NCBI GenBank assembly: GCA_016801885.1
Contig: CM028882.1
Coordinates: 4,774,001-4,838,000 of the forward strand
DNA length: 64,000 nt
Direction of reading: 5' to 3'
Source: Toxotes chatareus
Taxonomy: Eukaryota; Chordata; Actinopteri; Toxotidae
Part shown: positions 37,984 to 51,800 of the stretch, in pieces
How the letters are laid out: each line of letters opens with the position of its first letter
Numbering within the stretch: position 1 is the first letter of the stretch
The notes under the pieces: model-generated
What the model was told of the DNA's origin: nothing
The model's input: only the letters and a program-made list of their open reading frames with translations
Databases searched by the model: none
Program-made: the position numbers and the translations under genes

Positions 37984-40314
37984 TTTATTTTCATTTTATG
38001 TTAAAATGTACAGAGTTCTTTGAAAGTACTTGCTAAGAAAGAAAAAAAAACGAATAAATGGAAATACATACAGGGACAGAGTAGAGAGTTGAGGCTGCTG
38101 GGCGCAAATCAACCTTCACTGTGTGCCCAGCTGTCACTCCTCTCTTTATTTTGCGCCATCTCTTAGCATACAATGCAACATGTACAATTACAAAGGATAC
38201 AAAAAGGGAAGCGATATAAACAGACAGAAATATACTGAGCTCATTTTTACATGCCTCTTAAATGTAAGGAAGTCATCCTATACACACACAAGAAGTAAAA
38301 AAAAAGAAAAGAATGCCAAGTGACCTTTAGATATTTGTAGTCCTTTTGTTTAAAATAGCATTAATATACTACACAAAGATAGAAAAACTCTAGAGATGAG
38401 ATGGAATGGAGAGGTTAAAGGCATCTTAAAGTCACTAAAAGTGAGTGGTAATTTTTTTTAAATTTTGAATTTCTTAGTAATTATTACCCAAGAGGCGAGC
38501 TAAAAAATATGTATTGTTTTTTTCCTGAAACAGAAGTGAAAAAAATGACAGTACCAATATCAATGTCAGAATTTCCTTTTATATTATAGAAAAAACATTT
38601 TCTCTACAATAGGTTTTCTAAAGTCAAAAAGAGTCAGCTTGTGTCATAAAAGAAAGCTGCCCAGTCTGATAAAATTCAGAAAGAAACAAAACAAAAAATA
38701 AGTACAGAACAGAACAATACACACAAATAAAGTATGCAATGTCAGGTCTGTAAGAAAATGAAAACTCCTCTTTTGACTTTGAATACTGGTACATGGAGCA
38801 ACAAGGTCAACCGTTTCACCCCTGCCAGTTGAACACCATAGCAGGACCTCAAACACTAACTCACCTCCGACCCTGCTTCTTATATGAGTGTGCCTCTATG
38901 TGAGGGCCAAACCATGCACTAGATCAGGCATTCAGGCACACCTTTTATAAAGGCTAACTGTCTACTGCCATATTTCTAGCCAATGGGAGTGCAGAATTTT
39001 GCAGAAAAGAAAAAAAATAAAAATAAAAAAATAAAAATAATAATAATAAAATACAGTTTTAACAGAATACACCTTTCAAAAGCAGACTCCTCGACCTCTT
39101 TGGGTCACTAACACTTAAGGAGGGGGAAGTCAGCTACAGTTAACCGACTTTCTTTAAAGCAGTTAAATGGAAATCCCACAGTTTGTTCTGCATCCCCTAA
39201 ACTGCTAAAAAAAAGGCTGACATTGTACACCGTCTGTCAGTGGAGTGTGGAACAGCTGAATGTTTCCTGAGCCAGCCACCAATTGGCAACAGCTAGCCAG
39301 TGTGTGTGTGTTTGTGTGTGTGTGTGTTTGTCCTGGACATTGGGAAGTACCAGAATATTTACATCTAAACGTTTCAGAGAGGTGGCAAACTGGAAAATAA
39401 TGCTACTTGTTTCATTTATGGACATGTAATAGACAGTAACACGCTCGTCTCTTCTGTGTCTTTGCTGTGTTTTTGGTACAACACTGTCCATCCGGGAAGA
39501 CAGAGAGTCTGGAAACAGCTAAACACCTCAAACACTGGAGGCCCCGCTCCTATGCTTTTCTGGAACTAGGTGAAAAGCTGACCAGGTAGCCACAGAGATG
39601 TTTGGGTATTTCTGAGAGAGCAAAGAGGGTGTATCACCATTTCAGAATGCCACACATATAAAGACCAAAGCATATAAGAGGTCGGACTGCACACGAGTAT
39701 TTCAAAAAACAATCAACAAAAACAACAACAACGAAAATAAGATTCAACATTGTGTTTAACAAAACAAAACAAGAGTCCGCCTACTATGTTTCACCGTCTT
39801 TTTTTTCCAAGGTAAGGCTTCCTATATCAATTAAAAGATTGTGTGCATGGTTGAATATATTCAGTTTTCATCTGCAGTCTGACAAAGCAAGGTACTCCTG
39901 TATTGTCTTTCTCTGTGTATTTTCCTCGTCATTCTTGTCCTCCCCTACTCGCCTCCTGCATGTCACGAAGAGGAGGAGACTCCTGGATTCGTGTGAAACC
40001 ACATCAGAGGACTGTGGAGGCCTGACCCGAAGCAGCGCGGCACGGTCGTGGTCCATGTACACAACCCCACCCTGAATCCTACCGACTTGCTCCCATACAC
40101 AGCCAGCTGGGAGGGGAGGGGAAACGAGCCCAAATAAAAAGGGACAAAATGACAACACAGAAAAACAGGAGCCTCAGAGACCCACTCTGTCTCCATCACC
40201 TACACTCCCTGGTGCCTACAGAGGCACCGGAGACGGTGAACAGGAGTAATGGACATTTAGAGTACAGCAAGTATCAGCTCTGGCCCCATGTCTCCTTTTT
40301 CAGTTCCTGGCTGC
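37984..40314 (-). other. kat6a: probable kat6a 3' untranslated region
   Basis: Minus-strand sequence downstream of the kat6a stop. It is AT-rich with A-runs and a GT patch at about 39300-39330. Minus-strand AATAAA signals are seen at about 38146 and at 37984-37989. The latter would give a UTR of about 2.3 kb. The exact end is not determined. Confidence 0.45.
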
Positions 40315-43300
40315 TCATCTGCTCATGTAAGGTGACTGTTTTGGGACTCCAGCATAGCTGTGATGGGAGGGGCCAGTGTACATCATGTTGCCATGGTGAT
40401 TGGGCTGCATAGGCTGCTGTGGGTAACCCTGCCCTCCCATCATACCCATCTGCATCTGCATGGGGTACTGAGCTGTCTGATTCATGTAAGGGGAATTTCC
40501 ATGATAACCGCTGTTCATCATAGGCTGGGGCACTCGGTAGCTGGCTGACATGGGATTGAGGGGCGTCATGTTCATGGAATTGTATGGTGCCGGCGTGGGC
40601 ATGAGGTTTGGCATCATACCGCGCTGCACAGCCAAGGTGCGCGGCGCGCCCTGCATCGCCATGGCCCCTGAGCTGCGGCTATAGAGCTGCTGCTGGTGTG
40701 GGGCCGGGGCCAGCTGCTGAGTGGCTTTGGACCGGATGGAAATGTGGCCTTTGACTGCAGTCATCTGGCCCTGTAGCCTCTGCGTGTGCGGTGGGGGTCC
40801 CAAGCCAATGTTAGCGGGGGCCATGTTGCACTGCAGCTGCAGGGAGCCTAGGTTCATGGAGCCAGAGCTAAGGTTAGGAGGTGGGGTCATAGTGGGCTGG
40901 CCCTGTGGGAGGGGAGTGTGGGGTGAGGGTGCCAGTCCAGGATTGGAGAGAGAAACACTGGTGGCGTAAGAGGTGACAGAGGCAGAGTGAGAGTAGGGCA
41001 TGGCATGGGGGTCCATGATGGTGTTGGTGAGCTGCTGGAGTTTGGCCAGGCTGAACGTTGCTGAGGGCTGGGGGTAGCCCCCTGTGCCAAAATCCTGACC
41101 CATGCGCTCATAAAGGGTGCGGCCCCCTCCGCCACCTCCGCTCTCCGGGATCTCCATGATCATGGGTGTGGAGGCAAAGCCATTGCCCATGCTACACTGG
41201 GACAGGGCCTGCTGCTGTTGCTGTTGTGGTGGCGGCGGTGCTGAGGGTGGAGGCTGAGGGTTGGGGGCTTGCTGCTGGGGAGGCTGCTGAGGAACCTTTT
41301 TCTGTGACTGCTGCTGTTGCTGCTGCTGGTTGGTGCTGGGAGGCCTTTCAATCACACCACAGCTCTGAGGAGACTTAATGCCACAGCTGGGGGTGTTGGA
41401 CGGTGGTGGGGGTGGTGGGGGCTGTGGCACACCGCTGCCTACATTAGTGGCACCTGGCCCACTATTGGGCCCTGGTCCTGCCTGCTGAATGAGGCTACAG
41501 CTGCCCATTGGTAGCTGGGATCCTCCACTTCCTGTGGAAGATGTGAGGCTCGGGGCCGGCACGAAGGAGCAACTGTTGGACTGGGAGGAGGAGGACGGGG
41601 TGGCCGAGCTAGAAGAAGAGGACGCTGATGATGAGGAAGTCGTAGAAGCTCCTGCAACTACGGCAGCTGACATTCCCCCTCCGCTACCCCCATTCCCTGT
41701 TCCATTGCCCCCTCCGCCCATGGTGGAGTCATAGCTGCTGGGGTTGTCATAGTTCTCTGTAGTGCTCTCTATGCTGCCCAGGTCACTGAAGCCGCTGTCC
41801 ACCACCTGCTGCGAGTGATCTGACACAGACGGTACATCCATCATTGGAGACGTCTCCATATTCTGCTGGGATGGGGCAGACAGAGAACTAGGATGCTCTG
41901 GTGTGATCTGGGTGTACCCCGCTCCAGCACCTCCACCATTGCTCCCTGCTCCAGGAGGGCCAGGCGTCCCTCCCCGCTGCGCTGCTGGTGCTGTGTCCAT
42001 GATTCCTGAGGGCAACCCCGGACTGTTAACCGAGCGCACAGACTGATTGGGTAGGGGTGGCACCGGGGGATTAGGGAGGGGGCTGCTATGCTGGGAGGCT
42101 CCACACTCCTCCACTAAGGCCAGGGCCTCGTCCTCTGCCTCACCTGTGTGGCTATAACTCTGCAGGGTCCTGCATGCCGCTAGGGTCTCCTCACAGTCCT
42201 GGTAAGCCCCGTGGTGTGGCTGGGGTTCAGTCTCTTCATCCTGGGCTTCCCCCTGTGTCAGGGACTGGACTGCCTGCATAGTCTCCAGGTCCAGCTCATT
42301 GGAGTGGTGATGGGGATGGTGTGGGTGATGATGGCCCAGCTCCTCTTTGAAGTCAGAGTGCTGGTGAGGGTGGGAGTGTGGGTGTGTGTGCTGGGGTTCC
42401 ATCAACAGCGTGACATCCTTGTCGTCCGGGTGCAGAGGCTGGAGCTCCATGGGCTCAGTGGGAACAGACATGGCCGTAACCGTTTCCACTGCCGCAGCTG
42501 CCGCAGCAGACTCCTCCTGCTCTCTGCGCCGCCTCTCCTCCTGCTGTGGATCAGCTGAGGAGGGCCGACACTTGGCCTCCAGCACCTCCTCCTCAGCCGC
42601 CTCCTCCTCCTCCTCTTCTTCCTCCTCTTGCTTGCTGACATAGTCCCGGGCCACGCTGTTCTCCATGTCTAAAAAAGCCTCTCCACCTTGGGGTTCTTCT
42701 TTGACCGGAGGAGAGCTTGCACGGGAGGCAGGCTCCTCCTCCTCGTCTTCATCATCATCTTCATCTTCAGAGTCCTGACTTTTTCTCTTCTTACTGCCGC
42801 TGTTGCTCTTGTCCTCCAAGTGTCCGTCACCTTCATCATCGGCATCATGGTCTTCACTGCGCCTGCTTCCTGAACCTGGTGTGACTGCTGTTCGCCTGTT
42901 GATGCTACCGCCACCACTGCCCAAGCTGCCACATTCCTCTTCCTCCCTCTCCTCGTCATCATCATCTTCTTCCCTGTCACCCATATCTGTGTCCTGAGGC
43001 CGGGACTGTGGGGCCCGGGGCCCTGACGTCGAAGATGAGGAGGAAGGGGACAGCAGGGGACGGGACGGTGGACGGCTGGGTTTGTCCTCCTCCCAGGTTC
43101 TTTCAGTCTCCTCCTCCTCGTCCTCTTCTTCTTCCTCCTCTGGCTCAGAGGTGGGAGGTGGTTTGGGGGCAGGCTGCGGTGGCTGGCAGATGGCACGGTT
43201 CTTGGGCGGTCTCCCTCGCCTCTTGGGCACCTTCTGCTCAACAGGCTTGGGGAGATAGTCATCTTCTTCGTCAGAGTCTTTCTGTTTGTGGTCTCTGTCA

Positions 43301-43700
43301 GTGTTGGTTCTGCAGACTCGCTTGCTGTTCCGGTCGTCTGTCTGCAGCAGAGGGTCTTTATCCAGCTGCTGCTCCAGCAGCCTTTGTCTTTCCTGCTCCT
43401 GCCTCTCTGCCTCCTCCTGGGCCCGCTGCAGGTACCAGCTGCGGGGCTTGCGGCCAGGCTTCATCTTGATTTTGGGAGGTGGAGGATCCCCACTCTGGGC
43501 CTGGCTGTCCGTGGCGGCTCGCTGGCTGGGCCCACCGCTCGGGGGTTTACCAGGTCCCCGTTTCTTCCAGTGCAGTGGTTTGCGGCTCTTTCCCTTGGGC
43601 CAGCCTTTCTTCTTCTTGACTGGGACCTCGGGGTTGGCTGATAGGGCCTCTGATGGAGGTGCTGGCAGAGCAGTCACAGGCTTCAGCACAGGCGTTAGCT
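40315..43700 (-). CDS. kat6a: kat6a last exon (C-terminal 1127 residues)
   Basis: Acceptor CTCCTCTCAG; completes Glu and reads LTPVLKPVTALPAPPSEAL. In order it encodes KKKKGWPKGKSRKPLHWKK, an AT-hook (RRGRPPK), acidic runs, a His-rich stretch, the conserved LDLETMQAVQSLTQ and SQQVVDSGFSDLGSIESTTE blocks, Ser-rich and Pro/Gln-rich tracts, SATFSLAKLQQLTNTIMDP, and a Met-rich end closing PKQSPYMSR with TGA at 40317-40315. The last part is the transactivation and RUNX-binding region of the family. The C-terminus is a few residues shorter than I recall for mammals. Confidence 0.95.
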
Positions 43701-45782
43701 CTGAGAGGAGGTAAGAAGATAAGCCAGTGTTAAGAAAAAGCTGAGCACACACACATGCCCGTGCATATATAACCAATAATCACTAAATCCTGCAAAGTTT
43801 GGCATCAAAACCCTGTCTGCTCACCGTCTTCCTCTGAATCGGAGAGGTTGGAGTGTCGGCTCCTTTTGGGTGTTGGGTCTGACAGCCTCAGAGCAGAGCG
43901 GGCTGGGGGGTAACGACGCAGTGGATGTCCCAGGGGCGTCTCCTCCTCCAACCTGGGCATGGGCCTCTCTGAGTCTGAGTCAACAAAGGGCTCATCCAAC
44001 ACCTCTGTGGTCTCAGAGATGGTCTCTGTCACCACGCTGCTGTGAGGGTGGCTGCGCTGGCGAAAGCGTCGTTTCCTCAGGGGCTTCTGGGTGGAAACAG
44101 GGTGGAGAAATAGACGTGCCTTTGAATTTAGTATGAAATGACAACTATAGACCTAAAGCACAAAGACTGACTGAGATCAGGAAAATTACAGTAGATTTCA
44201 TGGCATGAACACAAATCCTGTTTCAAATGCAGCTGAATGCTGATATTTTCTTTTACTCCAGAAACCTTTCTCTGAAGGATTATGAAATCAATTTTAATTG
44301 AGATTTTACCATTACTACAGTATGAATTAATTTGAGAACTGATTCTTACCTTGCATTTGAGGCCCATGGCAGGTTTGGTAAGGATGGGTGGGGAGCATGC
44401 CCTCCTCTCTTCATCATCTTCGTCATCGTCATCTTCCTCTTCTTCACTGCTTTCACTGAAGCAGCTCTTCCTGACAGGTGGAGACTCGTTTAACCTGGAA
44501 ACCACAGGAAGCTGTGTCAGCCCCTCTCCACTCCCTTCAGTCAGTCTGGGCTTAGGGCCTCTCTTTTTCCTTGGGGGCCTCCCTCTCCGTGTGGGGGTTA
44601 TGGAGGAGTGCCTGGCCATGTCCAGTGAGTGAAAGGCTGTGGACTCTGTTTGTCTGTCTAGGGAGAAAAGGGGGCTGCTGGCAGAGCCTGTGGTTTTTCC
44701 TCCCTCTGTTCTCTCATCATCGTCATCGTCCTCGTCGTCCACAGGGCGGATTTTAGGAGGCCGTCCCACCCGTGTGTTGTCCTTCACCTTGCCCCAAGGC
44801 CAGTTTTTAGGTGGGCGTCCCCGTGGTCTGCGTTCTCCATTTGTTGGTGGAGGAGGGCGCGGTGGTTCTTGGACAGGGGGTGGACAGCGGACAGGAGGGG
44901 AAGTTGGAGAACTATGGCTAAGGGGAAACCCCAAGAAACCCTTCCTTTCCTCTTCCTCATCCTCCTCCTCCTCCTCCTCATCCCTCTTCTTCCCTTGGCG
45001 CATGTGCCAGGACATAGATGGGACCTTATGACTTGGTCTGATCTATTTACAGATAAAGTCAAATAAAATCAATAAGACATCAATAGGAATGTACGACTTT
45101 AAAATGAATCTGTTATTTTCATGTAAAGCACATAAACTCACTGCATTTACCTCCTTGTGGTTGTCTTTCTCTGGCTCTTCATCATCCTCGTCATCATCAT
45201 CGTCTCCATCAGCATCAGAGACCACGGTGTTGGTAACAATGACGGGGGTCCAGCGGAGACACTCAGGGTCGACCTCCAGCTGCCGTGGCCGGGCCTTGAG
45301 ACGAGCCATGTGGCTACTCACCAGCTTCTCCCTTCGCACCAGGACGAGTCTGACAAAACCCCAGCAAAAAGAAACAAGAGCATTAGAACTCTGCATGTTT
45401 GTTTTTCTACATGCGAGTGTAAATACATTTAATTAATATGACTTCAGTGTGTGCATCCACACCTATGTGTTAATGTGAGCTTGAAATGCTTGCAGCAAGT
45501 TTTGTTCACATAAGTGAATAGTTACTTGTGTGTCTGATATGTCTATGTGTACCTACATTAGACCACTGGTTAGTGTCTGTGCTCTGAAACAAAACTTCCC
45601 AATGTCACCAATAGGTGGCATTTTGCTCCTTCTTTCTGGAGCTGCCACTGACCTTTGTCTTTCTTCACATCATTGTGACAGCACATTACTCACTGGCATA
45701 AACTGAAACAGTACTAATTACACTTAGCCAGCAGCCCATCATCCTTCCCTTTCAATTCTACTGAACACATACATATACATAT

Positions 45783-45875
<93 letters not shown>

Positions 45876-48800
45876 AATGAACCACTGGAGTGGGTGTTAG
45901 ACCCACTAATCAATCGAGTGTTTCTGAGTGTATCCTGGGTCCTGTCTCTGACCTGTCTCCTCGCTGCTCCAGCATATTGAGGCTGTGCAGGGTGGTGGTG
46001 ATGTCCTGAGGGCAGATCCCTGTCAGTTTGCTAAGCTGTCGTATGGCGATCTGCCGGTCGCGGACTTCATAGAGACACTCCAGCACCACACTGCGCCAGT
46101 AGGCCATGTAGGACAGCCGACCTAGGTCTGACAGAGGCTTCTCTGGAGATCCTGGCTGACCCTCACGCTTTGACAATAAGTAGCCTGTAAGGGAAGAAGA
46201 ATAAACCAAGGACACAGACACCATATTAGATACTACAGATATATAACACACTATTTTTCTATTTTTGAATGTATAAATTTTGTCTATCAAAAGGAGGGAG
46301 GGATATATTTCTCAGTTACTGGTGTTGTCACCGTGTTTTGTGTGTTTTGTTTAAGGATGCCATCCTTACTGAAGTCGATGAGAAAGCGTCCGTAGCCCTT
46401 GCGCTGGTACTGTGGAAGAATCATGATGCATGATACGTTGTATTTCTGTTGACAGTGCTTCTCCTGTAGAAGAAGGAAAGACACAGACACAGACACATTC
46501 CACCATTAGGGGAAAAAAAGGAACCACATTACCGAGCTGTGTGGGTGTACAGCAGGGTGTTGATGGTACTGCATCCGCTCACTAACTGCTGTATTTTGGC
46601 AGCGAGGTGGCATGTTAATGGGAGCACCTGCGACTGCAAACTCCACAGAGGGGCAACGGAGCTCAATGCACCCACTGTTTATCTGAGACACAACATGAGG
46701 TTTGTAGGAATGTGCCAGTGTGGGGTGATGCCAGTGCATTTCAATTTTGTTTAATTTGAATATATTTCTCTCTCCATTTTGGTTCATTTAGTTGTTTCAG
46801 TAAAGGCTGTGCAGGGTATTTATCCTTGAGAATGAAGGTGACATAGCAGAGTGGACACTGAAAATGCAAAATTTAGACTGAATGTAACTTTGCTGTGGCT
46901 GTGGGAAGATGGACCCAGCACAGGAATGATGTTGGGGGCATCATGGTCATACCTTGGAGAAGTAGCCGACGAGGTGGCAACCTTTGCTGTCGTTCTGCGT
47001 CAGGACATAGAAAAGGAAGGGCTCCACATCATAGTAGAGGGTCTTGTGGTCCAGGAACAGCTTGGCCAGCAGACACAGGTTCTGACAGTAGATTGTGCTC
47101 ACATTCCCATCAACCTGTTGCAGGATTAGTGAAGAAACACATCAGTACAAGACTGACAGAAAGTTTTTTTTTTTTTTTTAAATGACTACTGTTCAGTCCC
47201 AGTAACAGTCCAGAAGTACTTCTTTAAGCTGCTGAGGAGCAAAGTGAAAGTGAATAGAGTAGAAGTCAGTGTCAAGCAATGATCTCAGCTGAGTCTCTGG
47301 AGACCCTGACAGATAGAGAGGGCAGAGGAGAGAAACAAAGAGCTGTGAAGAGAAAGAGGAGGGAGGCTCAGATTGGCAGCTCGCCAGTTATCTCTGCTCT
47401 CCTCCGAGCGAGGACGGACTGCAGAGCGAGGAAACAGGAGCTGCAGTGGCCATGGCCTGCAGGCAACAATCTACTGAAACTGCTGCTGTGCTACGAGACC
47501 CAGACGAGCGGCTGAACTGTAAATCAGTAATTATGAATTCTTTTAATAATAACACCGGCGTACCCTGATGACACTGTGGTAGGTGGGAATGTCAATTAAA
47601 ACATCATGAGGAATTTGACAGATAAATACTGTATATTCATAAAGATGGTTGCAAAGCAATTAAATAGCAATAATACATGGCTGAGATAGGACTCATTGCT
47701 CTGTATTGACTACACTGAACAACTGTGTGTAGTCTGAGGTGACTTCCAGGGCTACAGTTAGAACTCAGGTGCAATACTGAGGTGAGAAAATTTGGTATGA
47801 GGATTTGGCAGTAGCACCACTGTGGTTTGCAGGTTCATCTGAGGCCTGTCTCTTTCTGTTACAGCATCATCCACCATCGCTCACTCATGTTGTACTGTCT
47901 GTTTTTTCTGCTCTTTTCAGTTCATTAACCATAACCATCAATCAGGCCATCTGCCTGAACAGTTCCTTACCTCAAACACAGAGACATCATCCTTCCTGTA
48001 GATCTCGTTGGCAGGGGGGTGGAACCAGTTGCACTTCTTCATGTGCTGGTAGAGGATGCTGCGGCTTTTCATGTAGCGCAGGCAGAACTCACACAGGTAG
48101 AGCTTGGGTAGTCTGGAAAGGGAAAAGCAAAGGGAATACAATGAAAGAGTGTAAGTCACAGTTGAGCTGGAGTGGACCGTTGATCAGTTGAGTCCATGTA
48201 TCAGCAACTATTTTGCCAATTCATTCATTCTTGATTAACGCTAATGCTCTGGTTCCAGCTTCTCATGCATGAATATTTGCTGGTTTTCTTCGTGGTCTAT
48301 CGTAGTTTCACTGTTTGAGTTTTGGGCCGTTGCCCGGACAAAAACTGAACTTGGGCTTTGGGAAACTGTGATGGACATTTTTACTACTTTCTGGCATTTG
48401 ACGGACCAAACGACTGAATGAATAATTGGCAGATTCATTAATTGCAACCCTTTTAATAGCTCATTTTGGAAGCTGCACCCTGAAGTGCCTGAGACGAAGG
48501 CGGAACCAACAGGATTTGAACATTTTAAGGATTAATACTGATATTTTTTACTCTGAAAGGGTCAGTAAGCTTTGCTATGCCAATACAATTCCTTCATTCA
48601 CAATTTTCATATACCTAATGAAAGCAGATTTTTTAAGAATTTTATTCAACAGCTATATAAATGAACTAGAATTACCAGCTCACAGTTGTATGGCTCCAAC
48701 AGGCCAGTTAAGCTGCAGTTTATATTATCAAGTTATGGCCAAAAATGTGCTTAGTGAGGTCACAGTGACCTCTGATCTTTGACCACCAAATTCTAATCGA

Positions 48801-51800
48801 CCAAGTGGACGTCTGTGCCGGATGTAATGTAATGTAATTCTCTCCAGGCGTTTGTGATGCCCCAAGAATGGATTGGATGTGAGGTCACAGACACCTTGAC
48901 CTTTGACCTCCAAAATCGAATCAGTTTATCCTTGAGTCCAAGTTAACGTTTGTGCCAAATTCTAAGAAAGTCCATCAAGGTGTTCCTGAGATATCACGTT
49001 CATCAGAATTGGACAGACGGATGGACAACCCAAAAAACATAATACCTCCAGTATTACATGCCTACACGCTGGCGGTCACTGGTGTGTAGGCATAAAAAAT
49101 GACTACACCCTCAGCAAATCAGAATCTAATTGACTCCATGGCTCTGGCTGAGTACCAACCAAAATAGGTGGTACTATAAACAACCTTATAATTGAGCTCC
49201 ATTACACCGGTGATAATTTCTGCGCCTACAAGCAGGTTTGTGAGCTTTGTGCATTATGTTGTTGTGCTTCATTATGGTGCATTAGCTTACCTACTGTACT
49301 CCTGGGGGTAGGGAGATGAATACCACGTCTGGATTTCAAACTTGCCAAATTCGATGACTGACGGACAGCGCATCTGAGGGTCTGGTGGACCTGTCACCCC
49401 AACTTTCTGTTTGAGTGAACAACAAAGAAGAAGGAAGAAAGGGAGGGAGAGACATGGAAGGTAAATTCAAGGTTTACTACAGGAGGGAATAGCAGGTCAT
49501 TGAGCAGGCAGATCAGGCATTACTGGTCTAAGATCTCTAGGATCCAGCATGACAGGTGGGGAGAAACCTGGGAGTCTGTAAAGGCACATAAACCCATCAG
49601 TGGTACAGGCACATGGCCAACAGCAGCAAATTCTCATCACTTCTGGACTCTCTGAAAGACCAGGCTACCTGCTAAAAATACGAAAGAGTTATAAGTGAAG
49701 CTGTCAAAATGCATTGCTGCAGAATTTTAACAGACTGACTTGGACATCCCTGCCTGCCATTTATGATGATCATGTACTCTGCTGCACTGCTACGCAGCCT
49801 CAATAATCACATCAGCCCTTTTCACACATCATTAACTCTTACCACTCTGCCTGCATCAAACACTTAAACACCGGTGTGGATGTTGCAGTCAGGATCTGGG
49901 ATGGTGTTTTAATATGACTCCTGTGACACTGGCCAAACACTCACTCTCTGGTCAATCTGCTGCTGCAGCAGTGCCATGAAACGGGGCATTAATGTGTCTA
50001 ATGTTCTGTTTCCCCTCTGTAACTACTGGCTAACCTGCCAGCGTAGGACACCATCATTAGAGCTGCCCTGTTCAGTGTTCGCTGCATCAAACATAAGATG
50101 TTTTGACACCAACACAAACTTCATGTGTCGAACTTAGACTTGGCAGACTCACACACTGTAATCTACTGGGTATGGTTACACTGACCAGTCCTGCCCTTCC
50201 TAACAGGGAGCAGGGTTCGCCATCAATCACAAGCAGAATGTGAAATTGAAGCAAATTTCCAAAGACAAAACAATACTTTAACTACCTCGTAGTGAAGCCG
50301 TTGTCCTTTAATCACCCTTTGTTATTTGTATCATTTGGTCACTTAAACAAAAAATCTTTGATCCTCATTGAATCCTACACTAATTACCCAGCTCTGCCCC
50401 ATGTGCCCTGCATCTATGGTGATGGATGATTTTAATATACATGCTGAATCTAACATCTGTTCCATGGCAAATTAATTTTTTTCAGAGTTGAAATACAATG
50501 GTCTCTCACAGCTCATTGACTTTTCCACCCACAAACGTGCCAACATCCTACAAACCTCGTCTGAGCCTATGACCATATTTTACAACCTGGCTGCTGTTGA
50601 CTCTGCCCTTTCTGGCCACATTTTTATCACCACTAAAATTCAGCTCCTCCTCTGCACACTGTATGTTTACATAATATCATGTCCAATGACTCCAGCCTGG
50701 CAGCCTCAGACACAGACTCACAGGTCTCTCCCAGGTTGTCTACTTGGTGCTGTCTCACTCTACACTTTGGCCCCTCTGCAGCTCCTCCCTTCCCAATTGT
50801 CCCATCTCCGTCCATTCACCAAATTTTACAGACAGTTCATATTTTGTCTGTGTACCTGCAGTGCCAGCTCCTGGATTTGTCTGAACAGTTCAATGTCTTT
50901 TTCCGTCAGGTTCTCGTGGCCTGGCAGTTTGTCATCATCATCACGCCAGTCGCTGCCTTCCTGATTGTCTGGGGGATTGAAACACAGTCGACATTAATGC
51001 AAATCTAGAGAGGTTTGCTAGATAGGGTGCCAAGATGTCTGCTACTGACTTACAATAGTGCTACTGCCACAGAGAGCAACGAGTCACTTACACAGTTAAA
51101 TGTGTTCTTAAAATAAACCTTGATAAACAATATTTTCTTTCTAAAGTAGGAGGAATTTAGATGACTTTTGCAGACCAGTGTGTGTGTGTGTGTGGACATG
51201 ACGTACAGGACATAACATGCTCAGAGAATGTGTCCCTTCATTTGACTGAACTACTGTGCATATTTGTGCCGTGTTAATTACATAAAGCATGAGTGAAATA
51301 CATCAGACAGCTATATTCATAAAGAGTCATATTGCTACAGATGCACATATATCTTGTGTGGTCGTGGTGTTTCTTTTTTTAGTAGAGTAAATGGGTTGAA
51401 TTATTATTTGTTGTTGAAAACCCTGAATTTGCCACAAAGCTTGATAACAAGTATGAACCTGATTATCCACTATACAAGAAAATCTTCAAAGTGGGTCACA
51501 ACACAGAGATGTGTGCTGGTGGAACTTGAATGGAAGTGAATGATGCATCTGCTCTGTCACATTTGTTTTCTTCTACTACGTGGCACTTGAGACTGTGTGT
51601 TTTTGGCCTCAGAAACTTCGGTGGAAATAGAACAGCAGGTGGCCACTTCAAATTACAAAGCTATTTCTTTTAATGCATAAGCAACAATTTCTTCAGGCAA
51701 AAAATAACAAATCAATTGCATACCATTTTTACCCTTTGGCTACCATTTCAAAATAAGTTACATCAGGGCGAGATCTTTTTTTTAATGGGACAAAGGACCC

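Noticed and set aside
42669..43714. Long frames on both strands inside the last kat6a exon
   Set aside because: They are shadows of a GC-rich, repetitive coding exon in other frames; none has splice support or a recognisable domain.
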